Assembly: GCF_001514305.1 (NCBI RefSeq)
Contig: NZ_KQ949109.1
Coordinates: 80,445-115,009, forward strand
Origin: Streptomyces dysideae
GTDB taxonomy: Bacteria; Actinomycetota; Actinomycetes; Streptomycetales; Streptomycetaceae
Reading direction: 5' to 3'
Length of the DNA: 34,565 nt
The stretch's first letter is position 1; the number at the start of each line of letters is the position of its first letter. The notes beneath the pieces were generated by a model. That model was given only the letters and a program-made list of their open reading frames with translations. It was not told the DNA's origin and searched no databases. The position numbers were made by a program, and so were the translations under genes. Below are positions 8,506 through 16,399 of this stretch, one piece after another.

Positions 8506-8744
8506 AAGGCGAAGTTCTCGATCACGATGCGCGCCGCGGATGGGCTGGCACTGGTTGCGGCAGGTGGGGAGCTGGTGGTGGCTGGGCCGTTGCCGTTGCC
8601 GCCGTTCGAGCAGCTGACCAGGGCGAGCAGCGTGCAGGCTCCCCCCAGGGCAACAGCGGTGCGGCCCCGGTGCGGGCTGGTACCAGAGGGGAGGAGCAAG
8701 CCGCCGCCTGGCTTCGGCTGAGTGCTGGGGACCGGGCCTCCCAC
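8505..8744 (-). pseudogene. Cupredoxin lipoprotein, N-terminal fragment
   Basis: On the minus strand a lipoprotein signal (RGRTAVALGGACTLLALVSC, lipobox LVSC with Cys at about residue 45) is followed by a Ser/Thr/Pro/Gly linker and the first cupredoxin strand RIVIENFAFTPA. The copper-binding remainder (GxxVTxxNxD...H...CxxH..M type) is absent because the sequence joins the inverted permease fragment at about 8505. The fragment could have served periplasmic-side copper binding before truncation. The true start is uncertain because the 5' part also lies at a junction. Confidence 0.6.
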
Positions 8745-9010
8745 TTCGTATGGGCGACGAGGAAGTCGGTGCTTGCAGACAGGGTGGTGAGCTGCGGTGT
8801 GTCCTCGTCGTCGATGCGGATACCTGTGCGTTCACTGAGCGTCTCGATGAAACCCAGGTAGCCCAGCGAGTCCATTTCGAGGGCGCCGGGCAACCCGGCC
8901 AGCGCGGTGCGCGCCTGCGACCAAGTGAAAGAGGAACGATCCCGGTCGTAGGCGGCGAGATTCGCCGGGACGCCCGGTGCGGTGTCCTTGGAGATCGTCT
9001 CCCAGTGCAT
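8735..9010 (-). pseudogene. Chimera of acetyl-CoA synthetase N-terminus and acyl carrier protein C-terminal half
   Basis: ATG 9010 has GGAGGAGC about 5 bases upstream. Residues 1-42 (MHWETISKDTAPGVPANLAA, then YDRDRSSFTWSQARTALAGL) resemble the N-terminus of acetyl-CoA synthetase-like AMP-forming ligases. From residue 44 the reading becomes LEMDSLGYLGFIETLSERTG then QLTTLSASTDFLVA, helices II-IV of an acyl carrier protein with the DSL phosphopantetheine serine. The join is in frame, so a chimeric peptide could still be made: it keeps the DSL serine but lacks ACP helix I and the ligase catalytic domains. The frame then runs on into the cupredoxin fragment down to 8522. Most likely a deletion scar. 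Confidence 0.6.
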
Positions 9011-9047
9011 GGGCGCTCCTCCCGACGCCTGCCTCTTTCCAGAGTCG

Positions 9048-9063
9048 CCCGGCCCGGGCCGGG
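9048..9063. repeat. 16-bp perfect GC palindrome
   Basis: CCCGGCCCGGGCCGGG lies between the alcohol dehydrogenase relic and the start of the ligase/ACP chimera. It could be part of a terminator stem or chance in GC-rich DNA; no T-run follows. Confidence 0.35.
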
Positions 9064-9114
9064 TCGCACGGCGGGCCGCGCGGCCAGGTCGCGGCTGCTC
9101 TCGGCCCGGGCGCT

Positions 9115-9240
9115 CTATTCGCGGCGCAGCACGACCTTCAGGGCGCCGGTGTCGGTGCCATGGGAGAACACCTCGTAGGCGTCTTCCATCCGGCTGAGGC
9201 CGAGGGTGTGGGTGACGAGCTGGGAACGCGCCGCGTCCCG
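9115..9240 (-). pseudogene. Zinc alcohol dehydrogenase, last 40 residues
   Basis: The minus-strand reading SQLVTHTLGLSRMEDAYEVF followed by DTGALKVVLRRE and a stop at 9115 is the typical C-terminal end of zinc-dependent medium-chain alcohol dehydrogenases (THxFGLxxMxxAYxVF...GALKVVL). Everything upstream of about 9240 is unrelated, so the catalytic and NAD-binding parts have been lost. Confidence 0.65.
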
Positions 9241-9307
9241 CGAAACCTGGTGACGCGGGCCGCTGATCGGCCGCCGCCCCTGGGCTGTAGCGGGTGTACC
9301 AACTCGT

Positions 9308-9509
9308 CTAGTGCCCCAACAGGCAACGTTCGCCCCGTCGCGACGCCCGGCACGCTCCCCCACTGCCTCAAGGGCGTGGGAGGTGCCGCCACTCGCCGCA
9401 CCGGCCGAAAGCCCAAGTACATCCAGTACGAGGACCTCCGGCCGGCACGCCGAAAGCACGCACCGGACGCCGCTCCTTGACGGGCAAACGCTGCCTGCCG
9501 GGGCACTAG
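9308..9509. mobile_element. MITE-like element with 28-bp terminal inverted repeats and CTAG ends
   Basis: The left end (9308-9335) and the reverse complement of the right end (9482-9509) match at 24 of 28 positions, starting CTAGTGCCCC at both tips. The element is about 200 bp and encodes no transposase. CTAG at both ends may be a duplicated target or part of the repeat; CTAG targets occur in some IS5-type elements. It is probably mobilised by a transposase elsewhere in the genome. The right CTAG supplies the TAG stop of the neighbouring kinase gene. Confidence 0.7.
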
Positions 9510-11068
9510 TCCGGCTCCATGTAGGGGCGACGGAAGACCGGGGCCTGGCTGTCGGCGTGCGGGCGGATGGCCGCCAGTGCCTGGATGACCGCGGCCTCCA
9601 GGGAGCCGCTCGTGTCGACCCTGACGGCCTCGGACCATGGTGCTTCCGTGGCAGCCATGGCGGCGGCCACGTCGAGGTCGGCGTCGGATGCCCCGGGTGC
9701 GCGGGTGGCGAGGCGGGTTGTGGCGAAGTCGACCGGAACCTGGCAGTGCAGGGCGACGAGGTCGGTGTGGGTGTGTTCGGCCATGCGCAGAGCGGCTTCC
9801 CGCTGTCGCGCGTCGTGCCAGGTGGCGTCCAGGACGACGGACTCACCCCTGGACAACAGGGCCGATGCGCGGCCGAGCAGGGCGGCGTACGTCTTGTTGG
9901 TCCATTCGGGGGAGTACAGGCCCTCACCGTAGGCGGCGGCTGCGGACTGCTCCACCGGGATGCCGGCCAGTTCCTTGCGGAGGCGGTCGCTGCTGAGCAG
10001 GGTGACGCCCAGCCGGTCGGCGAGCGCGCCGGCGAGCGTGGACTTCCCGCTGCCCGGGAGCCCGCCGACGAGGGTCAGGCCGACGGCGGAGGCGCGCAGG
10101 TGGCGCAGGGCGGTGGTGACCAGTCGGTGTGCTGCCGCCTCTGCGCCGGGTGTGCCCTGGCGTGCCTGGATCAGGGAGACCTTGGCCCGGACGAACGCGC
10201 GGTAGGCGACGTAGTGGTGCCAGAGGGAGTGTGGTGCCGGGTCGCCGGAGTACTCGCCGTACTCGGAGAGGAAGAACGCCGCGGCTTCCGGGGCGCCGAG
10301 TTGCTCCAGGTCCATGGCGAGGAAGGCGGCGTCGTCGAGGCCGTCGACGTAACGAAGGGTGTCGTCGAACTCCAGGCAGTCCAGGACGCGTGGGCCGTCG
10401 TCGAGGCAGAAGATGTCCTCGGCGAGCAGGTCTCCGTGGCCGTCGACCACCCGTCCCTGCTCGATTCGGCTGTCGAACAGGGCTTCGCGGCCGGCGAGGT
10501 AGCGGCGTACCAAGCGCTCGGTCTCCTCCACCCCGTCGGGCACGGTGCCGTCGTCGGACAGGGCGCGGACCTGGGCGAAGCTCGCTTCCCAGCGTGAGGA
10601 CAGTGCGTCGCGCGTCCCCTGCTCGTTCACCTCTCCGCTGCGAGGTGCGTTCGCGTGGTGCGTGGCGAGCAGCCGGGCGACGGCGCGAAGGGCGTCGTCG
10701 GTGGCCGTGCCTTCCCGTACGAGTCGGGAGAGACGGCGCTCGGTGGGCATGCGGCGCATCACCACGACGGGCTCGGGCGCGTCCCTGTCCGGGCTGCGGA
10801 ATTCGCCGACGCCGAGGTAGACGTCAGGCGCGAAGCGGCGGTTGAGGACGACTTCCCGCTCGCAGGCGGCCCGCCGGGCGGTCACCGTTGTGTAGTCGAG
10901 GAACGTGAGGTCGACCGGCTTCTTCACTTTGTAGGCCCGGTCCCCGACGAAGAGCACCACCGCGGTGTGGGTCTCGCGCGCCTCCGCACGGGGGAGGGAC
11001 GGGGGACCGGAGACGTCGACTCGCCGCACCGCCGCCATCGGCTCCCCGTCGTGGCTCGACTCAGTCAT
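9506..11068 (-). CDS. Bifunctional APH-like / P-loop kinase protein
   Basis: A 520-residue fusion. Residues about 15-320 form an aminoglycoside-phosphotransferase-like kinase fold: AYKVKKPVDLTFLDY with the ATP-contacting Lys pair, VVDGHGDLLAEDIF as the catalytic loop (HGDL), and LDCLEFDDTLRYVD as the metal-binding segment. Residues about 340-505 are a separate P-loop kinase with Walker A GLPGSGKST and downstream LLSSDRLRKELAG and VVLDATW. This two-domain layout (COG2187 plus COG0645) recurs beside universal stress proteins in actinomycetes; its substrate is unknown and antibiotic resistance should not be assumed. The start overlaps the upstream stress-protein gene by 8 bases. The stop codon TAG lies inside the CTAG tip of the MITE-like element. 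Confidence 0.88.
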   Translation of the reverse strand: MTESSHDGEPMAAVRRVDVSGPPSLPRAEARETHTAVVLFVGDRAYKVKKPVDLTFLDYTTVTARRAACEREVVLNRRFAPDVYLGVGEFRSPDRDAPEPVVVMRRMPTERRLSRLVREGTATDDALRAVARLLATHHANAPRSGEVNEQGTRDALSSRWEASFAQVRALSDDGTVPDGVEETERLVRRYLAGREALFDSRIEQGRVVDGHGDLLAEDIFCLDDGPRVLDCLEFDDTLRYVDGLDDAAFLAMDLEQLGAPEAAAFFLSEYGEYSGDPAPHSLWHHYVAYRAFVRAKVSLIQARQGTPGAEAAAHRLVTTALRHLRASAVGLTLVGGLPGSGKSTLAGALADRLGVTLLSSDRLRKELAGIPVEQSAAAAYGEGLYSPEWTNKTYAALLGRASALLSRGESVVLDATWHDARQREAALRMAEHTHTDLVALHCQVPVDFATTRLATRAPGASDADLDVAAAMAATEAPWSEAVRVDTSGSLEAAVIQALAAIRPHADSQAPVFRRPYMEPD

Positions 11069-11933
11069 GGGGGACGACGGCGACAGGGCAACGCGCGTGG
11101 TGGGCGGCGGCCTGGGCCACGGGGCCCAGGCGTGGCGCCAGAGCGTGGTGCCGTCGCCGGCCGACGACCAGCAACTCGGCGCTCGCGGCGGCTGCTACGA
11201 CTGCCCTGGCGGGGCTCGTGAGGCGGATGGTCTCGGCCACAACCACGCCCGGGAACTTCTCGCGCCAGGGGCGGAGAGCCTGGCTCAGGCCGTTCTGCGC
11301 GTCCTGCCTTTCCTCTTGAGTCACGGTGTGGTCGACGCCCCAGGGGGCGTACGCGTGGATCGGCAGGCTGCGGCCATGGACCGCGCGGACGGGTACGCCC
11401 CGCGCCGCGGCGGTGGTGAAGGCGAATTCGAGCACATCGTCGCACGGGCCGTGCAGTTTCAGGGCCACCACCACATCCCCTCGTGCACCTGATTCGGGTG
11501 TGTGGCCTTCGTCCCGCCGGTCGGCGCGGACCAGGACCACGGGCCGCTCGGCGCGTGCCACGACGGACATGCTGATGTCGCCGAGGAAGTAGCTCTCCAC
11601 GGGAGTCAGGCCCCGCGAGCCGAGCACGAGCATCTCGGACTCCGACGCCCCTTGGAGCAGCGCGTTCTGGGCGTCGTCGGCGACCAGGTTGCCGACGACG
11701 GTGAGGCCCGGGTGGCGCGCCTGGAGTTCCGCTTGGGCGTTGTGCATGAGCCGCTTCGCCCAGTAGTTCTGGTCGACTTCCGCGGGGATGTGGGTCGGTT
11801 CCGGCACGAGCAGGGGCCACGCGTGCAGCAGGCGCAGGGTGAGATTGCGTCGCTCGGCTTCGTCGGCGGCCCAGCGAGCGGCGGCCAGGCTCTCGGGTGA
11901 GCCGTCGAGGCCGACGGTGAGGACTCGTTCCAT
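11061..11933 (-). CDS. Tandem universal stress protein
   Basis: A 290-residue protein with two UspA domains. The first has VLTVGLDGSPESLAAARWA at the N-terminus and the nucleotide-binding loop GSRGLTPVESYFLGDIS, matching G-x2-G-x9-G. The second (about residues 150-290) has a degenerate loop, VGRRRHHALAPRLGPVAQ, so only the first domain is likely to bind ATP normally. ATG 11933 is chosen because GGAGG lies 8 bases upstream; an ATG at 11948 overlaps that ribosome binding site. It is co-transcribed with the downstream kinase. Proteins of this kind are induced under hypoxia or stasis in mycobacteria and streptomycetes, and regulation here by a dormancy regulator is inference. Confidence 0.9.
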   Translation of the reverse strand: MERVLTVGLDGSPESLAAARWAADEAERRNLTLRLLHAWPLLVPEPTHIPAEVDQNYWAKRLMHNAQAELQARHPGLTVVGNLVADDAQNALLQGASESEMLVLGSRGLTPVESYFLGDISMSVVARAERPVVLVRADRRDEGHTPESGARGDVVVALKLHGPCDDVLEFAFTTAAARGVPVRAVHGRSLPIHAYAPWGVDHTVTQEERQDAQNGLSQALRPWREKFPGVVVAETIRLTSPARAVVAAAASAELLVVGRRRHHALAPRLGPVAQAAAHHARCPVAVVPHD

Positions 11934-12136
11934 GGCGACTGCCTCCATCTCGTACGAAGCTGGAAGGACGAGGCCGGCTGCGGGGCGTGCTCGACGGGAC
12001 GCACGAAAGTCGGCGCCGACCGACAGAACACGGTGCTTCTACATCGAGGAGTACTCCAGATCTCCTCGCGGCGCATGTGGTCCCCGGCGAGGCGGCGCGC
12101 ACGAGAGGGAAGTCCGGAACAGAGGAGGTGCGAGCG

Positions 12137-12953
12137 GTGGCGGTTCCCCTGGTGGTCGGCATCGACGGGTCCGAGGCGAGCCTTGAGGCGGTGGACTGGG
12201 CCGCGGACGAGGCAGTCCGGCACGAGGTGCCGCTCCATCCCATGCACGCGGCCGCAGCGGATCACGAGGCGCCCGACCTGGTAGCCGTCGCCTCGGAGCG
12301 TGCCAGGAAGGGCGCGCCGACCGTGCGGCTCTCCAGTGAGGTGCTGCACGAGGACGCGGCGTCCGCCCTGGTCGGCAAAGGGCGCAACGCCTTCGCGCTG
12401 GTGCTGGGGTCGAGAGGTCTCGGAGACCTCACCGGGCTGCTCCTGGGCTCGGTCAGCGTGGCCGTGGCCGCGCATGCCGACTGCCCGGTCGTCGTCGTAC
12501 GCGGTGGGGTGGAGCACCGTGCCGACCGGTTCGGGAGTGTCGTCGTCGGACTCGAGGACGGGGAGGGCAGCGGTACGGCCGTACAGTTCGCGTTCCGCGA
12601 GGCCCATGTTCGGCACTGTCGGATGGTCGCCGTGCACGCCTGGAGCGTCCCGGTCGGGACCCCGGGGCCTCCGGGCCTGTCCGATACGCCCTCCAAGCCC
12701 TGCGGCGCCCGCCGGCGCAGGTGCTGGCTGACGCACTGCGCGAGCCCGCGCGGCAGTACCAGGACGTTCCTGCGAGCAGTGAGGTGGTCGAGAGCTCGGC
12801 GCGACGGGCACTCCTGGATGCCGCGGCCGGCGCTGATCTGCTCGTCGTCGGGCCCGCAGGCGACATGGGCACGGGGGTCTGCAACTGGGCCTGGTGAACC
12901 ACGCGGTGCTGCACCACGCACCGTGTCCGATCGCGGTCGTTCCGCAGATATGA
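12137..12953 (+). pseudogene. Tandem universal stress protein, two frameshifts
   Basis: GTG 12137 has GAGGAGGT 7 bases upstream and opens a normal UspA domain (VPLVVGIDGSEASLEAVDWA; loop GSRGLGDLTGLLLGSVS). The second domain starts normally, but near 12675 the coding text moves to another frame (QVLADALREPARQYQDV, then ALLDAAAGADLLVVGP). Near 12870 it moves again (GGLQLGLVNHAVLHHAPCPI then AVVPQI and a stop at 12951-12953). The first frame alone runs to 12961 with a scrambled tail. The intact first domain might still fold. Divergent from the gene at 11933 across a 200-bp shared promoter region. Confidence 0.75.
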
Positions 12954-12998
12954 ACCGGTGACGAGCGACCAGCAGGTGGGTCGCGTGGCCGGTCGGCA

Positions 12999-13013
12999 GG
13001 GACCTTCGGCCCC
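12999..13013. promoter_or_regulatory. Putative DevR/OsdR-type box
   Basis: GGGACCTTCGGCCCC is an imperfect inverted repeat resembling the GGGAC-N4/5-GTCCC core bound by DosR/DevR of M. tuberculosis and its Streptomyces counterpart OsdR. It lies about 85 bases before the Rv1733c-like gene, itself a dormancy-regulon family. Resemblance was judged by eye only. Confidence 0.5.
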
Positions 13014-13098
13014 GTGATCGGGCTCCGCCGTCGTCGGAGGGTGGTGAGGGAAGAAGACAAGGTGGGGGGACGCACCAGCAACAGCTGGAGGCCAGACC

Positions 13099-13716
13099 AT
13101 GAGCGCACAGGAACCGCCGCACGCACCCGGTCCCCACCCATCGCACCAGGAGAAGCGCCCGCCCAGGGGCGCGAACCCGCTGAGGCGTACGTCCGATCGC
13201 GTCGAGACCTGGTGCTGCCGTTTCCTGCTGGCGGTCCTTGTCCTCGGACTGCCCGTGGCTTCGGTGAGCACAGGGCTGGCATTCCACGAGTCGACGATGC
13301 GCACCGTTCAGGCCCAGTCCGCAGAGCGGTTCCAGGTCACCGCCCGGGTGACCTCGGCCCCCGAAGCAGCACAGGGCAGTACCGCGGACGGGAAGCAGAA
13401 GGTACAGCTCAGGTGGATTGGTGCGGACGGTCGGCAGCAGACGGGAACCACGCGTGTACCGCTGGACAAGACCGCAGGCTCGACCGTGCGGATCTGGGTG
13501 GACCGGGACGGAACCGTTCGGGACCCGCCGATGTCCGCGAGCAACGCGAATGCCAGCGGCTGGCTGATGGGCGGCATGACGGCGGTCGGTGTGTACGTCG
13601 GCTTCGTCGGCGCGCGCAAGGGCATGCGCCTGGCGCTGGACCACAGAAGGTACGCGCAGTGGGACGCCGGATGGGACCGGGTGGAGCCGCTCTGGTCCGC
13701 GCGGTTCCGCAGGTGA
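13099..13716 (+). CDS. Rv1733c-family membrane protein
   Basis: A 205-residue protein with a hydrophilic N-terminus, a TM helix at about 41-63 (FLLAVLVLGLPVASVSTGLA), an extracytoplasmic domain of about 90 residues and a second TM helix (WLMGGMTAVGVYVGFVGARK) near 154-174. The arrangement and the NPLRRTSDRVE lead-in match actinobacterial proteins of the Rv1733c family, whose mycobacterial member is a DosR-regulon dormancy antigen of unknown biochemical function. GGAGG lies 7-8 bases upstream of the ATG. A DevR-like palindrome precedes it and the NAD-salvage gene follows 40 bases later, suggesting one transcript through the Hsp20 gene. Confidence 0.8.
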   Translation: MSAQEPPHAPGPHPSHQEKRPPRGANPLRRTSDRVETWCCRFLLAVLVLGLPVASVSTGLAFHESTMRTVQAQSAERFQVTARVTSAPEAAQGSTADGKQKVQLRWIGADGRQQTGTTRVPLDKTAGSTVRIWVDRDGTVRDPPMSASNANASGWLMGGMTAVGVYVGFVGARKGMRLALDHRRYAQWDAGWDRVEPLWSARFRR

Positions 13717-13756
13717 CGGGCGCGGGCTCGCGGGCGTCGTCCGGGAGGTGACGCAG

Positions 13757-15157
13757 ATGTCCGATGCGACGACGACCGACCTCTACGAGGTCACGATGGC
13801 GATGTCGTACCTGCGGGAGGGGATGACCCGCCCGGCGACGTTCAGCTTGTTCGTCCGTGACATGCCGCCCGGCCGCGGCTTTCTGGTGGCGGCCGGCCTG
13901 GAGTCGTCGCTGGACTTCCTGTCCGGTTTCCGGGTCGACGCCGAGGATGTCGATGCCTTCGCCTCGGCACTGCACCGGCCTCCACGCGATCTGGCCCCGC
14001 TGCTGGGCATGGAGTTCACCGGTCAGGTGCGGGCGGTGCCGGAGGGCCGGATCGTCCTCGCGGGAGAGCCGCTGCTGGAGGTGACCGCTCCGCTCCCGGA
14101 GGCCCAGCTGGTCGAGACGTACGTGCTCAACCAGGTCAACCACCAGACGACGGTCGCCTCGAAGGCCGCACGGTGTGTACTGGCCGCGGCGGGACACCCG
14201 GTCGTGGACTTCTCCCTGCGACGCACCCACGGCCCCCAAGCCGGCTTTCAGGCCGCCCGGTTGAGCGCGATGGTCGGATTCGCCGGGACGAGCAATGTCG
14301 CTGCGGCCATCGCCGAAGGGCTGTCGGCCGTGGGCACGATGGCCCACTCGTACATCGAGGCGTTCGGAACGGAGGAGGCGGCCTTCCGGGCCTTCGCCCG
14401 GTCCCACCCCGGCCCGGTGACGCTCCTGGTGGACACCTACGACACCGAGGAGGGTGTCCGCGTCGCGGCCCGCGTGCTGCGAGACCTGGACGACGCGGCC
14501 CGTGGGCCCGGCTCGGCCGTACGGCTGGACAGCGGCGACCTGGGAGCCCTGGCGCTGCGGGCGCGCGCCCTCCTCGACGCGGCGGGACTGCCGGAGGTGC
14601 GGATCATCGCCAGTGGCGGTCTCGACGAGTACGCCGTGGATGAGCTGGTCCGTTCCGGAGCGCCGATCGACGTCTACGCCGTCGGTACCCGTGTCGGGGT
14701 GTCGGCCGACGCCCCGTTCCTGGACTCGGCCTACAAGATGGTCGAGTACGACGGCCGGCCGGTGATGAAGCTCTCCTCGGCCAAGGTGACCGCCCCCGGG
14801 CAGAAGCAGGTGTTCCGCCGCCCCGGATACGCGGACGTGATCGGGCTCCGTGAGGAGCAGCCACCGGGGGAGGGCGTACCGCTGCTGGAGACGGTGCTGC
14901 AGAACGGGAGGCGCACCGTCGAGCGCCCCACTCTGGACGAGAGTGGGGAGAGGTTCGCCGCAGACCTGGCCGTGCTCCCGCCCGCGGCACGCCGCATCCG
15001 GGCGCCCCTCGCGCCACGGGCGACGGCCTCCGGACAGCTGACCGCCCTCGCCGACCGGGTCCGGCGCCGTATCGCAGACGAGGCTCTGGCCTCATCCGCG
15101 GACCTGCGCAACCACGAGCGGAGCGCAACCGGAACGCAGCGCTCCGTACCGAGATGA
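13757..15157 (+). CDS. pncB: Nicotinate phosphoribosyltransferase
   Basis: A 466-residue enzyme of NAD salvage that converts nicotinate and PRPP to nicotinate mononucleotide with ATP. Family landmarks are TTDLYEVTMAMSYL at the N-terminus, NQVNHQTTVASKAAR, RRTHGPQAGFQAARLS, GFAGTSNVAAA, GTMAHSYIEAF (conserved His region), DTYDTEEGV and RLDSGDLGALA for phosphoribosyl binding. GGGAGGTG lies 7 bases before ATG 13757. The stop overlaps an ATG at 15154 just before the next gene. M. tuberculosis pncB2 is a DosR-regulon gene, so this position among dormancy-type genes fits NAD maintenance under hypoxia. The C-terminal 40 residues are variable. Confidence 0.93.
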   Translation: MSDATTTDLYEVTMAMSYLREGMTRPATFSLFVRDMPPGRGFLVAAGLESSLDFLSGFRVDAEDVDAFASALHRPPRDLAPLLGMEFTGQVRAVPEGRIVLAGEPLLEVTAPLPEAQLVETYVLNQVNHQTTVASKAARCVLAAAGHPVVDFSLRRTHGPQAGFQAARLSAMVGFAGTSNVAAAIAEGLSAVGTMAHSYIEAFGTEEAAFRAFARSHPGPVTLLVDTYDTEEGVRVAARVLRDLDDAARGPGSAVRLDSGDLGALALRARALLDAAGLPEVRIIASGGLDEYAVDELVRSGAPIDVYAVGTRVGVSADAPFLDSAYKMVEYDGRPVMKLSSAKVTAPGQKQVFRRPGYADVIGLREEQPPGEGVPLLETVLQNGRRTVERPTLDESGERFAADLAVLPPAARRIRAPLAPRATASGQLTALADRVRRRIADEALASSADLRNHERSATGTQRSVPR

Positions 15158-15168
15158 GGAGGACAGTG

Positions 15169-15480
15169 ATGCCGCATACCGTGGAATGGAAGGTTCGCCT
15201 CTATCTCTTCGAGGAAGAGGGAACGACCAAGGCACGCGTGGTGCTGGACACCGGAACCACGGAGCTCACCGGGCACGGGGACGCGCACCGGAACCCCATG
15301 GACACGGACGTGCCGGAGATCGGTGACGAGCTGGCGGCGGGCAGGGCCCTGCAGGACCTCGGCCGGCAGCTGGTGGACGTTGCCGAGCATGACATCGAGG
15401 GCATGGGCGCGGCCGCGACCGAGCGGAGGGATCGCCCGGAGACCGGCTGGCCGTTGCCGGATCAGATGCAAGGAGGATGA
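15169..15480 (+). CDS. DUF1876 protein (Rv1738/Rv2632c family)
   Basis: A 103-residue protein. The core VEWKVRLYLFEEEGTTKARV, GTTELTGHGDAHRNP and IGDELAAGRALQDLGRQLVD matches DUF1876, whose mycobacterial members Rv1738 and Rv2632c are small dimeric proteins induced in hypoxia; Rv1738 resembles ribosome hibernation factors structurally. A ribosome-silencing role here is inference. GAGGAGG at 15156-15162 favours ATG 15169; the ATG at 15154 overlapping the pncB stop would add five residues. Followed after 3 bases by the hsp20 gene. Confidence 0.85.
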   Translation: MPHTVEWKVRLYLFEEEGTTKARVVLDTGTTELTGHGDAHRNPMDTDVPEIGDELAAGRALQDLGRQLVDVAEHDIEGMGAAATERRDRPETGWPLPDQMQGG

Positions 15481-15483
15481 CCG

Positions 15484-15948
15484 ATGACGCTGCCTGCGCA
15501 CCATCACCATGGGAGGGGCGCTCTCCCGGTATGGGACCCGTTCCGCGAACTTGAGGACCTGCACACCCGCATGGACCGGCTCATGCAGTCCGCCTTTCCT
15601 GGCAGCGCCGAACTCGGCACCGCCGGGGCATGGGCGCCGCCGGCCGACATCGAGGACACCGAGGACGCGTACCTGGTGGAGCTGGAGGTTCCCGGTGTGG
15701 CCAAGGACGACATCACCGTGGAGGTCACCGCCTCCGAGATCGATGTCCACGGTGAGATCAAGGAGAAGGAACGCACCGGCGTGGTCCGGCGGCGCGCCCG
15801 CCACATCGGGGAGTTCGGCTACCGCACGAGTCTGCCGCCGAACTCGGACACCGAACACATCAGCGCCGAGCTGGCCAACGGGGTTCTCACCGTGCGCGTT
15901 CCGAAGGCCGAGAAGGCCAAAGCGCATCGCATCGAGATCGCCGGCTGA
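15484..15948 (+). CDS. Hsp20/alpha-crystallin small heat shock protein
   Basis: A 154-residue chaperone that holds unfolding proteins without ATP. A variable N-terminus with HHHH and WDPFRELEDLHTRMDRLMQS precedes the alpha-crystallin domain (about residues 50-145: PPADIEDTEDAYLVELEVPG, IDVHGEIKEKERTG) and the conserved A-x-x-x-N-G-V-L-T-V-R-V-P-K strand. AAGGAGG lies 6 bases before ATG 15484. Last gene of the apparent Rv1733c-pncB-DUF1876-hsp20 transcript, parallel to HspX in the mycobacterial dormancy regulon. Confidence 0.92.
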   Translation: MTLPAHHHHGRGALPVWDPFRELEDLHTRMDRLMQSAFPGSAELGTAGAWAPPADIEDTEDAYLVELEVPGVAKDDITVEVTASEIDVHGEIKEKERTGVVRRRARHIGEFGYRTSLPPNSDTEHISAELANGVLTVRVPKAEKAKAHRIEIAG

Positions 15949-16034
15949 GTCAGGGGCGGGAGCAGGAACAGCCAGCGGCTGTGCGTCGCTCCGAGCCCGG
16001 TCCTGCGCTGCCCTCACGTGCCGGTGGGGGAACT

Positions 16035-16236
16035 CCGGAGGAGTCTGCTCGGTACGCGACGTGCTCGGCGACCGAGGCCACGCCGTGAACGCTCCGGCAC
16101 AGCCGCTCGATCACCGGGATCAGGTTCCTGACCTCGACGGATCCACCGAGGCTCACGTGCTCTGCGCGAACCTCGACCGTCACGTCCGAGGCGACAGGAC
16201 CGAGCTGCGGGGAACGCCTCGACCACGGTCAGGTGC
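16035..16236 (-). pseudogene. BON-domain relic of a CBS-BON-type protein, frameshifted
   Basis: On the minus strand the text reads VTVEVRAEHVSLGGSVEVRN then LIPVIERLCRSVHGVASVAE and HVAYRAD. This matches the BON tail of CBS-BON proteins such as the intact ones at 17384 and 20156. Upstream, MHLTVVEAF lies in another frame and joins PQLGPVASD after a one-base slip near 16210. The ATG at 16236 is preceded by GGGAGAGG. No CBS domains are present. The remaining 15949-16399 sequence holds only a hairpin. Confidence 0.5.
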
Positions 16237-16333
16237 ATGTCGCCTCTCCCTTCCGGGCGGAGACAGCCAGGGTCGAGAGGACGGGGCCGGCCCCGGACTG
16301 GCCGTCCGGCCACCCGGATCACGGGGTTCTCAT

Positions 16334-16358
16334 CCCGTGCGGCGGCACGCCGCGCGGG
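16334..16358. repeat. GC stem-loop before the DUF1918 fusion gene
   Basis: CCCGTGCGGCG, loop GCA, CGCCGCGCGGG: 11-bp arms that pair with one G-T mismatch. It lies about 40 bases upstream of the gene at 16400 and could be a terminator for upstream transcripts or a 5' leader structure. Confidence 0.4.
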
Positions 16359-16399
16359 ACGTTGGGTTACATCAGCATTCTGAGGAAACGGCGGCGATC

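Noticed and set aside
7204..9069. A 621-codon minus-strand frame across the relic region
   Set aside because: No family-like text; the recognisable pieces here are in other frames.
9312..9480. Short coding text inside the MITE-like element
   Set aside because: The reading ending at 9480 has no family resemblance and no start signal; treated as non-coding.
9506..11068. Aminoglycoside resistance gene
   Set aside because: The kinase fold is similar, but the two-domain architecture and stress-protein operon point to a different, unknown substrate.
12010..12030. GGGAC...AAAGTC pattern as a second DevR box
   Set aside because: The spacing between half-sites is too long for a DevR box.
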